Shown here in pieces: positions 31,489 to 40,191 of a DNA stretch of 64,000 nt. This DNA comes from JBCCGL01 sp039029275. Lineage in GTDB: Bacteria; Pseudomonadota; Gammaproteobacteria; JBCCGL01. Every line of letters begins with the position of its first letter. The first letter of the stretch is position 1. The position numbers and the translations under genes are program-made. Location: the NCBI GenBank assembly GCA_039029275.1, contig JBCCGL010000015.1, forward strand, positions 1-64,000, given 5' to 3'. The notes beneath the pieces were generated by a model that was not told the DNA's origin, did not search any database, and was given only the letters and a program-made list of their open reading frames with translations.

Positions 31489-33009
31489 TTGAATTCCATT
31501 GTTAGCGTTCACTTGCTAAAAATTATTCTAGTATCTTCGATCTGGCTCAATGTCGGGTTGCTCTTAGGTCGCTTTTCCGGATTTGTTCGTGAAGCTGTCG
31601 TTGCTTCAGTTTTTGGTGCATCGGAAAGAGCTGACACGGTTGTTTTAGTGCTAACGATTCCCGATCTTCTCATCAGTATTCTTGTTGGTGGTGCGCTTGG
31701 CGCAGTACTGATTCCGCGATTTTCTGACAAGCCAGATATGGCAAAAAGGCTGTTGTATCAAAGCAGCGTAGTCATGTTTTTCCTGTTTTCGATAATAGCG
31801 CTGTCCCTTTTTATAAATGTCGAAGCGCTCGTTCATTTATTGGCACCCGGATTTAGCGAAGCTCAACGTGTTGGCACCTCGAGTATCATGCGATGGGTTC
31901 TTTGGTTGTTACCAGTTACCGTTTTGGCGGGTGCTGCTACGGCGTTTCTGCACTCTCAGAACCGGTTTTTTGTCCCGGCGCTGGGTACCCTCATTATCAA
32001 CTCAACGGTGATTGTAGGGATTTTGATGACATTGGTTTGGAAAGACACGCTATTGTTAATCGCTGGAGCTGTTGTGTTTGGTGGCGTCCTTCGCTTACTC
32101 AGTCAACTTTCACTTGTTAAGCTGAAATGGACGCCAGTGGCGGCCTTAGAACCATGGCAGATTGATCGCCAGCTGTGCTTACACTATATACAGGCGATGG
32201 CGTCGGGTAGCCTTCTATTGTTGTTTCCCGTTTTTGCTCGCGCTTATGTTTCATTTGAACCGGCTGGTAGCATCGCGATTTTTAATTACACGTTGCGGTT
32301 AATCGATTTTCCATTGTTGTTAGGGGTTACCTTTTTAGCAACTGTATTTTTTCCACGGTTATCATCGAGTTTTAATGAATCGCGTGAAGTCCACGATCAA
32401 TGGGTTTCGCTTGGGCTACGCTGTACACTGGTACTCGCAGTAGTGTGCGTAGCGGTGCTTTTAACACTTAATCAGTTTTACTCTGACTTCGTTTATGGCT
32501 ACGGTAAGATGCGTGTCCAAGATTTAGATCAGATAAATTCACTGCTGACAATCGGCTTAATCATGATACCGTTTCAAGGTATGGCTGTTTTTCTTACCGC
32601 AGTGTCAAATTCAAGAAGGAACACACGCACGCCAATGTTGATTAACGCGGTTGGTCTGATTCTGTTTATTATAATGTGCCAGGCTGAGTTGTTGGGCAGC
32701 GGCCTCACTTCTGTCATGCTGACGCTGTTGGTTAGCTATATTTTGGTCAGCGTCGCATTTTGTTTGAGTGTGAAAATCGCCGGAAAACCCAGCCTACGCA
32801 GCTTACTTTCTATTGAAACAATTTTCGGAATGTTGGTTGTGATAATTTTGCTGTTTCTCTCACTGAGATGGTTGGTCGATAGTCAGCTTCCATCAATTCT
32901 AGCGCTGGCTATTGGCGTGGTTTCTGGTGCAACAGTCCTTGCAGGATTGGCTTACGTCAGCAGAAGCCACTGGCAAAACTTACAATCCGTAGAGCCCCAA
33001 GATCAATGA
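31489..33009 (+). CDS. MurJ-like / MVF-family lipid-linked sugar flippase
   Basis: A 506-residue integral membrane protein with about 13-14 helices. GRFSGFVREAVVASVFGASERAD near residue 27 and GGALGAVLIPRF are MurJ/MVF-family marks. In this context it is the likely flippase for the lipid-linked repeat unit, the role usually filled by Wzx, although a second MurJ cannot be excluded. It starts with TTG 31489. The 108-nt gap after wzz holds no clear signal. Confidence 0.85.
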   Translation: MNSIVSVHLLKIILVSSIWLNVGLLLGRFSGFVREAVVASVFGASERADTVVLVLTIPDLLISILVGGALGAVLIPRFSDKPDMAKRLLYQSSVVMFFLFSIIALSLFINVEALVHLLAPGFSEAQRVGTSSIMRWVLWLLPVTVLAGAATAFLHSQNRFFVPALGTLIINSTVIVGILMTLVWKDTLLLIAGAVVFGGVLRLLSQLSLVKLKWTPVAALEPWQIDRQLCLHYIQAMASGSLLLLFPVFARAYVSFEPAGSIAIFNYTLRLIDFPLLLGVTFLATVFFPRLSSSFNESREVHDQWVSLGLRCTLVLAVVCVAVLLTLNQFYSDFVYGYGKMRVQDLDQINSLLTIGLIMIPFQGMAVFLTAVSNSRRNTRTPMLINAVGLILFIIMCQAELLGSGLTSVMLTLLVSYILVSVAFCLSVKIAGKPSLRSLLSIETIFGMLVVIILLFLSLRWLVDSQLPSILALAIGVVSGATVLAGLAYVSRSHWQNLQSVEPQDQ

Positions 33010-33824
33010 AGTACATGTTGATCACCAATGATCCGGACGTCGCGTCAGTTGCTGAACGCGCAGGCGTTGCCCGAATTTTTGTCGACCTCGAAAAGCTCGG
33101 TAAGCAGGAAAGGCAAGGGCATTTGGATACGCATATGAGTTCTCACTCGCCGCATGATGTGGCAAGAATAAGGAAGGTGCTGACGAGTGCAGAATTGCTG
33201 GTGCGTCTTAATCCACTTCACGCCGGTACCGAGTCGGAAGTTGAAGGTGCACTGCACTCTGGTGCCGATATACTTATGCTCCCGATGTTCCATTCTCCTG
33301 AAGAAGTTTCCAAATTTGTCAGCATAGTAAACCGTCGAGCCAAAACTATTCCCCTTGTTGAGACGTACGCGGCCGCTCAATCTTTGCAAGATCTTGTTTC
33401 CATCAAGGGAGTGGATGAAATCTATATAGGGCTGAATGACTTGCACCTCGATATGGGCATGAGATTTATGTTCGAACCGCTCGCCAATGGATACATTGAT
33501 TCGTTGGTGGCGACAATCAAGCAAGCTGGTCTGCCATTCGGATTTGGAGGAATCGCTCGTTATGGAGAAGGTGTGGTGCCCGGTGAAATGGTGCTCGCCG
33601 AACACATGCGCCTTGGCTCAGCGAGCGTAATACTGTCTCGTACATTTCATCGGAAAGGTGAGTTATTCGCTAACGGAGACGCTAATCGCGAACTCGAGAT
33701 AGAGCTTAAAAAGCTTATCTCGGCTGAGAAAGAGCTGGCTAATCATGATAAACAACAATTTGAAATTTCGATGAAGGCGTTTCGGGAACGCGTCCATTCA
33801 TTTCTTTCTGAGCACGCAAAATGA
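33006..33824 (+). CDS. HpcH/HpaI-family aldolase
   Basis: A 272-residue TIM-barrel protein of the HpcH/HpaI aldolase/citrate lyase beta class, which form or split 2-keto-3-deoxy acids with a divalent metal. LLVRLNPLHAGTESEVEGALHSGADILMLPM carries the Arg and acid positions, and IPLVETYAAAQSL carries the metal-binding Glu. It overlaps both neighbours by 4 nt (ATGA), so it belongs to this locus. It may make or recycle a keto-deoxy sugar. The substrate is unknown. Confidence 0.8.
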   Translation: MKYMLITNDPDVASVAERAGVARIFVDLEKLGKQERQGHLDTHMSSHSPHDVARIRKVLTSAELLVRLNPLHAGTESEVEGALHSGADILMLPMFHSPEEVSKFVSIVNRRAKTIPLVETYAAAQSLQDLVSIKGVDEIYIGLNDLHLDMGMRFMFEPLANGYIDSLVATIKQAGLPFGFGGIARYGEGVVPGEMVLAEHMRLGSASVILSRTFHRKGELFANGDANRELEIELKKLISAEKELANHDKQQFEISMKAFRERVHSFLSEHAK

Positions 33825-34375
33825 AGCGATTGATTGATGTCGGTATCGCGATTCTGCTGCTCGTTTTGTTGCTCCCGTTGTTGCTCCTGCTACCCTTGCT
33901 GATAAGACTGGAAAGTAAGGGCTCCCCGTTTTTTATTCAGCGTCGAGTCGGAATAGATGGAAAGGTTTTCAGGATGTTTAAATTTCGCAGCATGGTTGCC
34001 GACGCAGAAAAGATAGGGCCGCATTATTCGTCAAAAACTGATAAGCGAATAACACGTGTAGGACGAGTGTTGCGCAAGACCAGTCTCGACGAACTACCAC
34101 AACTTGTAAACGTTTTGTTAGGTGATATGAGTCTTGTTGGGCCCAGGCCGGACGTACCTCAACAACAAAATGACTACAGTGTTTCCGATTGGAAATTACG
34201 CACCTCTGTACGTCCCGGAATAACTGGACTTGCGCAAGCGACATTGAGGTCCTCCGCTACCGCAGCGGAACGTACGAAGCTGGACTTGGAGTACGTAAAC
34301 AATATATCTGTCGCGATGGACCTAAGGATTCTCGGGCTAACCGTTCGACAGGTGCTCGGTAAAGGTGGATATTGA
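33821..34375 (+). CDS. Initiating phosphoglycosyl transferase (PglC/WcaJ C-terminal type)
   Basis: A short 184-residue monotopic enzyme: one N-terminal hydrophobic reentrant helix (a leucine-rich stretch at residues 9-28), then FKFRSMVADAE and LRKTSLDELPQLVNVLLGDMSLVGPRP with the catalytic Asp-Glu pair. It transfers a sugar phosphate to undecaprenyl phosphate. This minimal form is typical for UDP-diNAc-bacillosamine-like donors, in keeping with the dehydratase at 22752 and the aminotransferase at 52055. Confidence 0.9.
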   Translation: MKRLIDVGIAILLLVLLLPLLLLLPLLIRLESKGSPFFIQRRVGIDGKVFRMFKFRSMVADAEKIGPHYSSKTDKRITRVGRVLRKTSLDELPQLVNVLLGDMSLVGPRPDVPQQQNDYSVSDWKLRTSVRPGITGLAQATLRSSATAAERTKLDLEYVNNISVAMDLRILGLTVRQVLGKGGY

Positions 34376-34409
34376 ATGTATGAGCATGTACTCATAGGGT
34401 AAATCTGAC

Positions 34410-36203
34410 ATGTGTGGCATTTTTGGTTATTTTGATTTTCGCCGATCCCGGATGGACGAGGTATCGTTGCAGTCGATGGGCGAGGCAATCGCACATCGCG
34501 GACCGGATGGATCTGGATGTCATCATGATCCTGATCTGGGCTTGGCACTCGGAAATCTGAGACTAGCGATTCTCGACGTTGAACATGGTCAACAACCGTT
34601 TTATTCAGACGACAAAAAAATCGTTGTTGTCCAAAATGGAGAAATTTTTAACTTTGTTGAGTTGGCGAATTCACTTAGAAGCGAGGGGCATGAATTCAAA
34701 ACCAACTCCGACACTGAAGTTATTTTGAGGCTTTACGAAGCACGAGGCATAGATGCAGTTCGAGAACTAAATGGCATGTTTGCCATCGCTGTATATGACG
34801 GGCGAACGGATGAGCTGTTCCTTGTGAGGGATCGTGTTGGAGAAAAACCGCTTTACTTTATGCAAGAGCACGATCGGGTTCTCTTCGCGTCAGAGATAAA
34901 ATCAATACTGAATGTTTGCAAGACTGTAAAGTTAAACGAAACCGCGCTCAATCAGTATTTTGCATTCAATTATGTTCCACCGCCATTGACTATGTTTGAC
35001 GGTGTCAAACACGTGATGCCCGGTGAGTATAAGAAAATTGGGCGTTCCGGTGATACAAGTGTCCGATGGTGGGATTTGAGCGCTCGAGAGATTCGAGGAC
35101 AAAACGAGCAAACCTGGATTGAAGAGTTCAACCACGTCCTAAATGACGCGGTGAGGATACGCCTTCGGTCAGATGTTCCTTTCGGCGCATTTTTGTCTGG
35201 TGGTGTAGATTCAAGCTCGGTTGTTGGTGCAATGTCCAAACACCTCGATCAACCTGTTAAAACGTACACGATCGGTTTTCACGATCCCAAGTATGACGAG
35301 TCACCGTATGCGGAAGAAGCGTCATTGAGGTTTTCAACTGAACACACGGTGCGAAAGGTTGAGCCCAATATGCTCGATCTATGGCCTCTCGCAACCTATC
35401 ATTGCGATCAACCTCATGGCGATGTGTCGTTTCTACCAACTTATCGTGTTGCTAGCCTCGCGGCAAAAGATGTCAAAATGGTTCTGACGGGTGACGGCGC
35501 AGACGAGTTGTTTGCAGGTTATGACAAACACAGAAACTTCTTCAATGCCGATGTGTGTGCACTTGATAACGCGAGTTTTCAAGCGCTTTATCAAGATAAC
35601 ATTTCTCTTTTTGGATCCGAAAAGCGAGTAAAACTGCTTAACGAGTCAACCAAATCACGTATCGAGGATTTTGACTGTGGGTCGGTTCTAGCCCCATATT
35701 ATCAATCCGCATCCCACTTTGATCGCGTTAATCAAGTGCTGTATCTCGACATGATGTTGCTTTTATCCGGCAACAACTTGGTAAAACCCGATCGAATGGG
35801 TATGGCAGTATCTCTCGAAAATCGGGCGCCGTTCCTTGATTTTCGAATGATGGAACTTGCGTTTGAAATGCCGGGTGACCTAAAACTCAGAGGTGGTACG
35901 ACTAAATACCTTTACAAAAAAGCAGTAACGCCTTTGATCGGAGAGCACCTTGCATATCGAAAAAAACAGATGTTTACTGTTCCCGTGGGTGACTGGTTCA
36001 AACGTGAATCATATGATTTGTGTGCAGAACTGCTACTCTCCGAGCGAGCACGGAGTAGAGAATTGTTTGACGAAAAATTCGTTGCGTGCCTACTTGCGGA
36101 TCACTGTCAAGATAAAGCAAATAATACGCGAGAAATTCGCGCGCTAATGGCGGTCGAGACTTGGTTTCGGCAAGTCGAAAAAAACTGGCAAATTACGCAT
36201 TAA
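34410..36203 (+). CDS. asnB: Glutamine-hydrolysing asparagine synthetase homologue
   Basis: A 597-residue AsnB-type protein. The N-terminal glutaminase has Cys2 as nucleophile (MCGIFGYF) and AHRGPDGSG. The synthetase domain has PP-loop FLSGGVDSSS near residue 266. Such genes are common in O-antigen loci, where they may amidate a carboxylated sugar; true asparagine synthesis is also possible. The start is certain because Cys2 must follow it. Confidence 0.92.
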   Translation: MCGIFGYFDFRRSRMDEVSLQSMGEAIAHRGPDGSGCHHDPDLGLALGNLRLAILDVEHGQQPFYSDDKKIVVVQNGEIFNFVELANSLRSEGHEFKTNSDTEVILRLYEARGIDAVRELNGMFAIAVYDGRTDELFLVRDRVGEKPLYFMQEHDRVLFASEIKSILNVCKTVKLNETALNQYFAFNYVPPPLTMFDGVKHVMPGEYKKIGRSGDTSVRWWDLSAREIRGQNEQTWIEEFNHVLNDAVRIRLRSDVPFGAFLSGGVDSSSVVGAMSKHLDQPVKTYTIGFHDPKYDESPYAEEASLRFSTEHTVRKVEPNMLDLWPLATYHCDQPHGDVSFLPTYRVASLAAKDVKMVLTGDGADELFAGYDKHRNFFNADVCALDNASFQALYQDNISLFGSEKRVKLLNESTKSRIEDFDCGSVLAPYYQSASHFDRVNQVLYLDMMLLLSGNNLVKPDRMGMAVSLENRAPFLDFRMMELAFEMPGDLKLRGGTTKYLYKKAVTPLIGEHLAYRKKQMFTVPVGDWFKRESYDLCAELLLSERARSRELFDEKFVACLLADHCQDKANNTREIRALMAVETWFRQVEKNWQITH

Positions 36204-36259
36204 AGGTTCAGGTTTAAAAAAGTGAATGAGTTTCGAAACGATGCGAGAGACGTAGCGTT

Positions 36260-36979
36260 GTGAGTGTTGTTGCAGTTGTCTGCGCCCGGTCCGGATCAAA
36301 GGGTATTCCGGACAAAAACATCTATCCGCTGCTGGGTAAGCCGCTGTTGGCTTACAGTGTCGAGACCGCGAACTCGTGTAGTGCGTTTGACGCGGTTTTA
36401 GTAACGAGCGACTCTAAGCGATATTTGGACATTGCAGCGAGCTACCCCAAAGTCGTTCCTGTGCTTCGACCGTCTGAGCTTGCTGCGGATACTGTCACTA
36501 AACTGGGCGCGATTGAACACGCGGTCAGTGATTGGGAGCGTGTGAATTCCGTAAAGGTAAGTACGGTGGTTGATTTAGACGTGACTTCACCGCTACGCAC
36601 ACCAGACGATGTAAACGGTGCGCTCGATCTGTTCTTTGCCCGAAATCCGGGGTCGGTCATTACGGGTGCACAGTCTCATCGGTCACCTTACACAAATATG
36701 GTTGAACTCACCGATACAGGAAGCGCGAAAATTGTCTGTCAGTCAGACCAGGAACTTGGACGAAGGCAACTCGCACCGCCATGTTTTGATATGAATGCAT
36801 CAGTTTATGTGTGGAACCGTAAACTGTTCAAAGAAAGTCCCCGTGTATTTTATTCGGATACCTTGTTATACGAAATGCCGCCAGAGCGCTCATGGGATAT
36901 TGACTCGCCGCTCGATATCGAGATTGTTGAGTTTCTGATGCGACGACAACAACAACTTAGACCCAATGGCGAGAGCTAA
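36260..36979 (+). CDS. CMP-N-acylneuraminate cytidylyltransferase-like protein (copy 1)
   Basis: A 239-residue NeuA-family enzyme starting at GTG 36260. The CTP-binding N-terminus reads VVCARSGSKGIPDKNIYPLLGKPLLAYSVETA, and DLDVTSPLRTPDDV is the metal/CTP region. It activates a nonulosonic or similar keto acid as a CMP sugar. It is 3 nt upstream of a NeuB-like gene and differs clearly from the second copy at 43533, which suggests another substrate. Confidence 0.88.
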   Translation: MSVVAVVCARSGSKGIPDKNIYPLLGKPLLAYSVETANSCSAFDAVLVTSDSKRYLDIAASYPKVVPVLRPSELAADTVTKLGAIEHAVSDWERVNSVKVSTVVDLDVTSPLRTPDDVNGALDLFFARNPGSVITGAQSHRSPYTNMVELTDTGSAKIVCQSDQELGRRQLAPPCFDMNASVYVWNRKLFKESPRVFYSDTLLYEMPPERSWDIDSPLDIEIVEFLMRRQQQLRPNGES

Positions 36980-36982
36980 TTT

Positions 36983-38050
36983 ATGAAACCGATTGTGAAT
37001 TCGTTGCACTTTGGTTCTGTTCCTGTCGGTGGTGATGCACCGCCTGTTCTGTTACCTGATATCGACATGTTTTTTAATCGCGATCTGGAACTCGCGGAAC
37101 ACGTCGTTCGAACGCTCGTGGATGCGGGCGTAAACGTGCTGAAGGGCGCAGTTATTCACAGAGCGGATATCGCATTGGACGATGGCACACTCGAGGAGTA
37201 CTACGACCCAAAAGTTGGGATGGTAAGTGAAAACTATCGTGCGCTGATGGAGCGAAAAGTTATGACGTTCGACGAGCACGAGTCATTGTTTCGTTTGTGC
37301 CAGGGCTTGGGACCAGAATTGGTGTTGTCCGTATACGATACCGAGGGTGCGCAATTCGCTAAAGATGTGGGTGCCTGCGCGCTTAAAATCCCATCTTCAA
37401 ATATTACGCATGAACCTCTGATTCGCGACGTGGCTGGAATTGGACTTCCTGTCATCATTGATACTGGCAAGTCGAACATGGAAGAAATATCACGCGCTGT
37501 GCAATGGTTTCGGGATGCCGATGGCCGTGAATTACTGATTGAGCACAGCCCTGAGGCTCCTCCCGCGCCGCTCGCTAATCACAACCTCAGAATGATGTTG
37601 GCGCTACAGCACGCGTTTGATGTACCGGTAGGCCTCTCGTGTCATCATGCGGGAAATGAAATGATGTACGCTGCTGTAGCGTTGGGAGCATCAATCATCG
37701 AAAAAGGGGTGTGCGCTGATGATGCTCCAATTGATCAAGATGTTCACCACGCCATCCGCGTCGGTGACGTCGGAGACATGTGGCGAAAATGTCTCAATAT
37801 TCACCACGCGCTTGGAGAGCCTGGGCGTTATTTGCGGCGGGATCGGGACAAGCCCAAAGCGCGTATGGGGTTAGTTGCAAAGCGTTCAGTTGTCGCGGGT
37901 GAAAAAGTTGGGCCTGAAACAGTTGACTTTGCATTTCCGTCGGCGGGAATATCAACGGAACATTGGAGTACCGTTGAGGGTTGGGATTTTAAGTTTGACC
38001 TCACGGCGGGCCAAGTAATCAATTGGCATGACCTTGATACAACCGCTTGA
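36983..38050 (+). CDS. Divergent NeuB-family synthase
   Basis: A 355-residue protein with NeuB-like features: CALKIPSSNITHEPLIRDVAGIGLPVIIDTG, then VPVGLSCHHAGNEMMYAAVALGASIIEKGV, and a C-terminal SAF (antifreeze-like) domain around residues 290-350. The family condenses PEP with a sugar aldehyde. The first 120 residues are much less like sialic or legionaminic synthases than the copy at 48999, so a different acceptor is likely. Paired with the cytidylyltransferase at 36260. Confidence 0.82.
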   Translation: MKPIVNSLHFGSVPVGGDAPPVLLPDIDMFFNRDLELAEHVVRTLVDAGVNVLKGAVIHRADIALDDGTLEEYYDPKVGMVSENYRALMERKVMTFDEHESLFRLCQGLGPELVLSVYDTEGAQFAKDVGACALKIPSSNITHEPLIRDVAGIGLPVIIDTGKSNMEEISRAVQWFRDADGRELLIEHSPEAPPAPLANHNLRMMLALQHAFDVPVGLSCHHAGNEMMYAAVALGASIIEKGVCADDAPIDQDVHHAIRVGDVGDMWRKCLNIHHALGEPGRYLRRDRDKPKARMGLVAKRSVVAGEKVGPETVDFAFPSAGISTEHWSTVEGWDFKFDLTAGQVINWHDLDTTA

Positions 38051-39038
38051 TACGCGACAGCCCGCGCGATCAACGCTGTCGTCATCCGAGCCTTCAAGTC
38101 GGATTGCTCCGGCGAGCGAGGTCAAAGATATCCTGTCGAAACTGCATGTGGATGGGAAACTATTTCGATTAGGTTCGGTGGATTCAGAATCGGCGTACTA
38201 TCGGCTGGAGTTAGCCAACGAAAGTTTGTTTGTCAAAATTGTCGATGACAGTTACCTGGATTCCCAATTAGCTGCAGACGCCATTGCTAGATTTGCCTCG
38301 AGCAAAGTGAAAACGTCTACCTTGCGTGATGGCTTTCCTGTTTCATTGAACGCTCACTCGTCGATTCTTGCTTATGATTGGATTGAACAACAAGCTCCAC
38401 CGAGCTTTTATCAACTCGGGTCTCAGATTGCGGGGTTGCATGACGTGCTTAGGGGTTATCCCAATGCTGCGGATGTGCAGTCACGATCCCAAAATCGCCT
38501 AACAACACTACAGGAATTTCTCGACAGTCACCTCGATGAAGTTTTAACCGACGCGCGACTACCCCAGAGTGCCAAAGAGATTATTTCGACGCGGCCTGAA
38601 TTTTTTAATTCGTTATCTGACTCCAGTCAGGCGATACATGGGGATCTCAATGCGGGTAATCTACGTTTTTGCAACGATGGTGTATGGTTTCTGGATTTTG
38701 AAGATGCCCGACATTCCTGGTTTCCGGTAGGTATTGATGTGGCGTTTGCAATTGAACGTCTTGCCCTTATTGATGAGCCTGATAATGATCGGGCACTACG
38801 AAATGCAGAATCACTGATTCGTGGCTACTATGAAGAGTCCGGTGAAACACCGTTTCCTGTGCGTGGCTCTCTGCAACTGGCGCTGGAATATTTAGGTGTT
38901 CGATCACTGATTCTGCTCAAGCATTTCGAGCTACAGGGAACGCCTTGGCCAGAAAGTGAATGGAAAAAATTCGACCGCTTATTCACACATATTGACGAGA
39001 GAGCAGATCTTTTTGCCAAGCTTGAGCAAAGTTGTTAA
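38028..39038 (+). CDS. APH-family phosphotransferase
   Basis: A 336-residue protein with an aminoglycoside phosphotransferase/choline kinase-like fold. AIHGDLNAGNLRF near residue 206 is the catalytic loop (Asp, Asn), and VWFLDFEDARHSWFPVGIDVAFAIE is the metal-binding segment. In a sugar locus it more likely phosphorylates a sugar or sugar-acid precursor than a drug. It overlaps the previous gene by 23 nt, so a later start is possible. Confidence 0.78.
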   Translation: MTLIQPLDTRQPARSTLSSSEPSSRIAPASEVKDILSKLHVDGKLFRLGSVDSESAYYRLELANESLFVKIVDDSYLDSQLAADAIARFASSKVKTSTLRDGFPVSLNAHSSILAYDWIEQQAPPSFYQLGSQIAGLHDVLRGYPNAADVQSRSQNRLTTLQEFLDSHLDEVLTDARLPQSAKEIISTRPEFFNSLSDSSQAIHGDLNAGNLRFCNDGVWFLDFEDARHSWFPVGIDVAFAIERLALIDEPDNDRALRNAESLIRGYYEESGETPFPVRGSLQLALEYLGVRSLILLKHFELQGTPWPESEWKKFDRLFTHIDERADLFAKLEQSC

Positions 39039-39054
39039 CTGAAAATACAGAAAT

Positions 39055-40191
39055 ATGAGGGTACTATTTTCCGCACGTGACCCTGCTGCTGCGCAAGTGG
39101 CGGGAAATCTTTATGCTGCCGCTCAACGTGATCAGCGATTCGAACCTTATCTGGTGGCAGCCAGCCCCGCTTTCGGCATCTTGAAGAGTCAGGGTTTCCA
39201 GATACTCGAATTGCAGGTGTCTAGCACTGACAGTCACGATTTGATAGAGCAACGTGTCACGTCACTGATTGATGGGGTTGCGCCGTTAGCGATCGTAGCC
39301 GGGTCGTCCGGCCCCGATGCGGGGGTCGACGAGTACCTTGTTAAGTACGGGTCTAAATGTCGAACCTATGTAGTGCAGGACTTTTGGGGCGACGTCAATT
39401 TAGCTGCTGGTGAGCAGGCTGATTGCTATTTAGTGTGCGATCAATTTGCAGCGGATCTGACTAACAAGCGTGTAGATGCTGAGACACTCGTTGTAGGATC
39501 AGTCAAGCATGCTCACTTTGCGGCACTGAATGTGGATGCTTTGCGATCAAAGTCGCGAGCACTGTTATCAGTGCATGGCGATGATTTTGTGATCGGTTAC
39601 TTTGGAGCGCCATTGGCTGATTGCCCAGGCTACTGGCGCTCAGTCGAGGCGCTTGCGCATGCATTGTCGGCGGTTGATGCAAAGATCGTGTACCGCCCGC
39701 ACCCGAAGGAATCGACCGAGGCGCGCGAGCGCACGGCCGATATTCTTGGGCTTGCGCAGTCATCGGTTGATAACGCCAGTGAACCAGTCGAGACTTTGTT
39801 AGCCGGTTGTGATCTCGTAGTCAGTTGTTATTCAAGTTGTGGGATTGACGCTGAGTTAATGAATTCACAAGAGTCCAACCCGTCGCGTGTCAGTATGTTC
39901 CTATTATTCGATCAAGAAATTCTTGAGCATTACCAGGCAATTACCCGACTGCCTGATGTGCCAATTTCTATGCAGAACCGATCTGTTTCCGTGCATTCTG
40001 AAAAGTCTCTCGGAAATTTTATACGCGAGTTTGCTGATCGTCCGACGCGAGTCAAATTTCTGGAAAATGCGAAAAGTAACCAATCAGTTGGAGTGTTACC
40101 TACTGCTGCCGAATCTCCAAAACGTGTTTTAGACAAAGTTTGGTCTGACATCAACAGCGCGAGACAAAAATCTTTGGCTCAAAGTAAATGA
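39055..40191 (+). CDS. Putative GT-B-fold glycosyltransferase
   Basis: A 378-residue protein without a confident named family. The N-terminus MRVLFSARDPAAAQVAGNLYAAA and the C-terminal half with IVYRPHPKES near residue 220 and DLVVSCYSSCGIDAELM resemble GT-B proteins of the UDP-GlcNAc 2-epimerase/CDP-glycerol transferase type. It could transfer a CMP-activated nonulosonic acid. The stop overlaps the next gene (ATGA). Confidence 0.6.
   Translation: MRVLFSARDPAAAQVAGNLYAAAQRDQRFEPYLVAASPAFGILKSQGFQILELQVSSTDSHDLIEQRVTSLIDGVAPLAIVAGSSGPDAGVDEYLVKYGSKCRTYVVQDFWGDVNLAAGEQADCYLVCDQFAADLTNKRVDAETLVVGSVKHAHFAALNVDALRSKSRALLSVHGDDFVIGYFGAPLADCPGYWRSVEALAHALSAVDAKIVYRPHPKESTEARERTADILGLAQSSVDNASEPVETLLAGCDLVVSCYSSCGIDAELMNSQESNPSRVSMFLLFDQEILEHYQAITRLPDVPISMQNRSVSVHSEKSLGNFIREFADRPTRVKFLENAKSNQSVGVLPTAAESPKRVLDKVWSDINSARQKSLAQSK

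Noticed and set aside
38028..39038. Aminoglycoside resistance gene
   Set aside because: The APH fold is present, but the gene is coupled to sugar-acid synthesis genes, so a metabolic kinase is more likely.
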